Assembly: GCF_029277305.1 (NCBI RefSeq)
Contig: NZ_CP119526.1
Origin: Guptibacillus hwajinpoensis
GTDB taxonomy: Bacteria; Bacillota; Bacilli; Bacillales; Guptibacillaceae
Strand: one strand, 5' to 3'
DNA length: 64,000 nt
Shown: piece after piece, positions 61,959 to 64,000 of the stretch
How positions within the stretch are numbered: position 1 is the stretch's first letter
Layout of the letters: each line of letters opens with the position of its first letter
Translations under genes and position numbers: made by a program
The notes under the pieces: model-generated
Told to the model about the DNA's origin: nothing
What the model saw: only the letters and a program-made list of their open reading frames with translations
Databases searched by the model: none

Positions 61959-62885
61959 CTATGATTTCATTCTTCTACGCAATTCAAAACCGAGATCAAT
62001 AATCCCAATGATAACAACAAATGTTGTTAATGCGAAACCAAGAAGAGTTAATAGAATTGGCACAACAATTGGCCAACCTTTTTGATGACTAAAAAAGTAA
62101 ATGACAGCAAGGCCCTGAACGAAAATCAGAGCATTTAAAACAGAATAAACATTAATGGCTGCTACAAAAGCAGTAGATCCTTCTTCTAATCCAACCATCA
62201 TTAAAATGGTAACAACTAAATAATACCATAAAAAACTCTTCGGAAATGCCCATTCTCGGATTGGTTTAAATACCGGTGGCTTGAAGCCCCCTACCCTTTT
62301 CAATACCGGAACAGAAATGAGTTGAGAAATAAGGGCGATTACAACGCCAAGCATAAAAAGAGCGGTGGGAATAAGATAGCGAATCATTTCAACCTGCTGC
62401 ATTAATTGGTCAAACTGGTCACTATCTTGACCAAGTATATTAGAAAAAGTTTCAGCCTGACGAATTGATTGATTAAACATTTCTATAGCAAGGTCAGCAG
62501 GATTCTGTCCAATCAGTAAAATACTTGAGATGAAAACAAGAACAAGACTAATCACATAAGCTACGCTACTACCAATCAAAACAGCTAGTGCTGATTTATG
62601 ACGATAATAAAGATACCCCGCTGTTAAACCTCCAATTCCAAACATAAGGGAAGCAATAAGAGAGGGAATACCTGCAATCAAAAACCCAAGAACAATCGTA
62701 ACGCCCCACATCACAAACGAACTACTAGGACCGTTCCTTACCATCATCAAAATAAACGGCACAGGCAACGTCCACAAAGTCAGTGAACCAAGTAGCGGAA
62801 CATAAGTCGTAATAAGAAATAAAACACCAAACACAGCTGCAAGCGCTGCACCTTCAACTAACTGCCTAACAGTATGATTCTTCAA
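61959..62885 (-). CDS. yybS: DUF2232 membrane protein YybS
   Basis: Integral membrane protein of unknown role, always next to gdpP. 308 residues with about eight hydrophobic segments (ALAAVFGVLFLITTYVPLLG; ALFMLGVVIALISQLISVPV). ECF-S-like architecture has been suggested for the family. TTG start at 62885 behind AGGAG with seven-base spacing. The palindrome array begins only 16 bases upstream of this start, so the array or its edge must contain or precede the promoter. Confidence 0.9.
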   Translation of the reverse strand: MKNHTVRQLVEGAALAAVFGVLFLITTYVPLLGSLTLWTLPVPFILMMVRNGPSSSFVMWGVTIVLGFLIAGIPSLIASLMFGIGGLTAGYLYYRHKSALAVLIGSSVAYVISLVLVFISSILLIGQNPADLAIEMFNQSIRQAETFSNILGQDSDQFDQLMQQVEMIRYLIPTALFMLGVVIALISQLISVPVLKRVGGFKPPVFKPIREWAFPKSFLWYYLVVTILMMVGLEEGSTAFVAAINVYSVLNALIFVQGLAVIYFFSHQKGWPIVVPILLTLLGFALTTFVVIIGIIDLGFELRRRMKS

Positions 62886-62901
62886 TAGTCTACTCCTTTT
62901 C

Positions 62902-63920
62902 GTAAAGCGGAGCGGGCCCGCCTAAATCCGCAGGATGTTGGAGCCCATGAGAGTGAGACGCTCTTTGTCTCATTCGATTGGGCGAAACAGCCTGCGGATT
63001 TGGCCCGCGCAGCTGGATCATGTAAAGCGGAAGTGGCCGGTTAGGCTCGACAAGCACTGGAACCATTACCATTGAACACGCTTTTTGTGTTCAATGGTAA
63101 TGGTGAAGTGATCGAGAGCCTGGCCACTGCAGCTGGATCTAATGTAAAGCGGAGCGGGCCCGCCTAAATCCGCAGGATGTTGGAGCCCATGAGAGTGAGA
63201 CGCTCTTTGTCTCATTCGATTGGGCGAAACAGCCGGAGGATTTGGCCCGCGCAGCTGGATCTAATGTAAAGCGGAAGTGGCCGGTTAGACCCGTCAGGCA
63301 CTGGAGCCTTACAACTTGAACACGTTCTTTGTGTTCGAGTTGTAAGGTGAAGTGACAGAGGGGCTGGCCACTGCAGCTGGATCTAATGTAAAGCGGGAGC
63401 GGGCCCGCCTAAATCCGCAGGATGTTGGAGCCCATGAGAGTGAGACGCTTTTTGTCTCATTCGATTGGGCGAAACAGCCGGAGGATTTGGCCCGCGCAGC
63501 TGGATCATGTAAAGCGGAAGTGGCCGCTTAGACCCGTCAGGCACTGGAGCCATTCAACTTGAACACGTTCTGTGTGTTCAAATTGAATGGTGAAGTGACA
63601 GAGGGTCTGGCCACTGCAGCTGGATCATGTAAAGCGGGAGCGGGCCCGCCTAAATCCGCAGGATGTTGGAGCCCATGAGAGTGGGACGCTTTTTGTCTCA
63701 TTCGATTGGGCGAAACAGCCTGCGGATTTGGCCCGCGCAGCTGGATCTAATGTAAAGCGGAAGTGGCCGTCTAGGTCCGACAAGCGATGGAGCATTTCAT
63801 TTGAACACGCTTTTTGTGTTCATTGGTAATGGTGAAGTGATCGAGAGCCTGGCCACTGTAGCTAGATCTCGTAAAGCGGAAGCAGCCGCCTACTCCCACC
63901 AAGCAATGGAACCATTATCT
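62902..63920. repeat. Array of alternating ~120-bp palindromic units (A-B)x4 plus a remnant
   Basis: Each unit begins GTAAAGCGG and ends GCAGCTGGATC (B4 ends in a variant, GTAGCTAGATC). Units: A 62902-63021, B 63022-63143, A 63144-63265, B 63266-63387, A 63388-63508, B 63509-63628, A 63629-63751, B 63752-63870, remnant 63871 to about 63920. A units share GCGGGCC..AAATCCGCAGG with CC..GCGGATTTGGCCCGC and a centre GTGAGACG..GTCTCATTC. B units pair AGTGGCC/GGCCACT and a centre around GAACACG..GTGTTC. No ORF with a ribosome site. The rest of the window (63921-64000) shows nothing recognisable. Confidence 0.9.
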
Positions 63921-64000
63921 ATAAATCCTCCATTGATCATCAATAAATTCCCTACTTAATAGATCAATATTTTATGAAATTAAAAACGGGTCGAAATCCC

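Noticed and set aside
62902..63920. CRISPR array
   Set aside because: Units are ~120-bp palindromes joined directly, with no short unique spacers and no cas genes.

Overview
This is chromosomal DNA of a low-GC, endospore-forming Bacillaceae. Most likely it is a marine or halotolerant relative of the Bacillus/Alkalihalobacillus group; the assignment rests on gene content and protein similarity recalled from memory, not on a search. The block at 45-63 kb (rlmH, CxxH/CxxC protein, htrA-type protease, walJ-walI-walH-walK-walR, purA, dnaB, rplI, gdpP, yybS) is the conserved segment found near the replication origin in Bacillus. Almost all real genes carry strong AGGAGG-type ribosome binding sites. 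Several starts are GTG or TTG.

Layout. 0-4.6 kb: end of a cation/proton antiporter, topoisomerase III, a cupin-HD-GYP phosphodiesterase and a small secreted protein. 4.7-12.5 kb: metabolic genes, namely a GH13 alpha-glucosidase with a LacI-type operator, adenine deaminase behind a purine riboswitch, an iron alcohol dehydrogenase, a Gfo/Idh/MocA oxidoreductase, a CarD-like regulator and an aldo/keto reductase. 12.5-17.7 kb: a gluconate locus (gntK, gntP, short 6-phosphogluconate dehydrogenase) divergent from an RpiR regulator. 18.2-26.5 kb: a redox region with an OYE-type flavoenzyme, a molybdopterin oxidoreductase with a DUF1330-like partner, a GAF-LuxR regulator, and an R2lox-aldehyde dehydrogenase-alcohol dehydrogenase operon. 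26.5-35.4 kb: mixed genes (SDR, YwbD-like methyltransferase, MFS efflux pump, RQC-like winged-helix protein, PLD-family protein, two very small genes, glyoxalase-like protein, DUF4097 protein). 35.4-41 kb: an N-acetylglucosamine regulon (nagA-nagB-nagR-SIS, divergent EIICBA transporter) with two matching NagR operators. 41-43 kb: a type II (actin-based) partition-like locus with an actin-like ATPase, a small DNA-binding partner and about ten centromere-like iterons. 43-45 kb: malate:quinone oxidoreductase. 45.5 kb: a DnaA-box cluster. 47-53 kb: the Wal operon. 53.4-54.9 kb: a LysM-G5-M23 cell-wall hydrolase gene cut by an in-frame stop. 55.1-55.6 kb: four tRNA genes (Lys, fMet, Asp, Phe). 55.7-62.9 kb: PilZ protein, purA with a PurBox pair, dnaB, rplI, gdpP and yybS.

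The non-coding DNA is unusually rich. One MITE-like family has ends beginning GGCTCTTTT. Its short form is 110-111 bp and its long form carries a GC-rich palindromic core; it occurs at 17.7, 33.9, 44.9, 52.9 and 57.8 kb, and the 33.9-kb copy is flanked by a perfect 8-bp target duplication. A different terminal-repeat element sits at 53.2 kb. Most striking is the last kilobase: eight ~120-bp imperfect palindromes in strict A-B-A-B alternation, whose B-type stems differ between copies by compensating changes. A reverse-oriented relative of this element lies at 12.7 kb and supplies the stop codon of gntK.

The best candidates for undescribed biology are the alternating palindrome array, the chromosomal ParMRC-like locus, the R2lox operon and the C74-type riboswitch in front of adenine deaminase.
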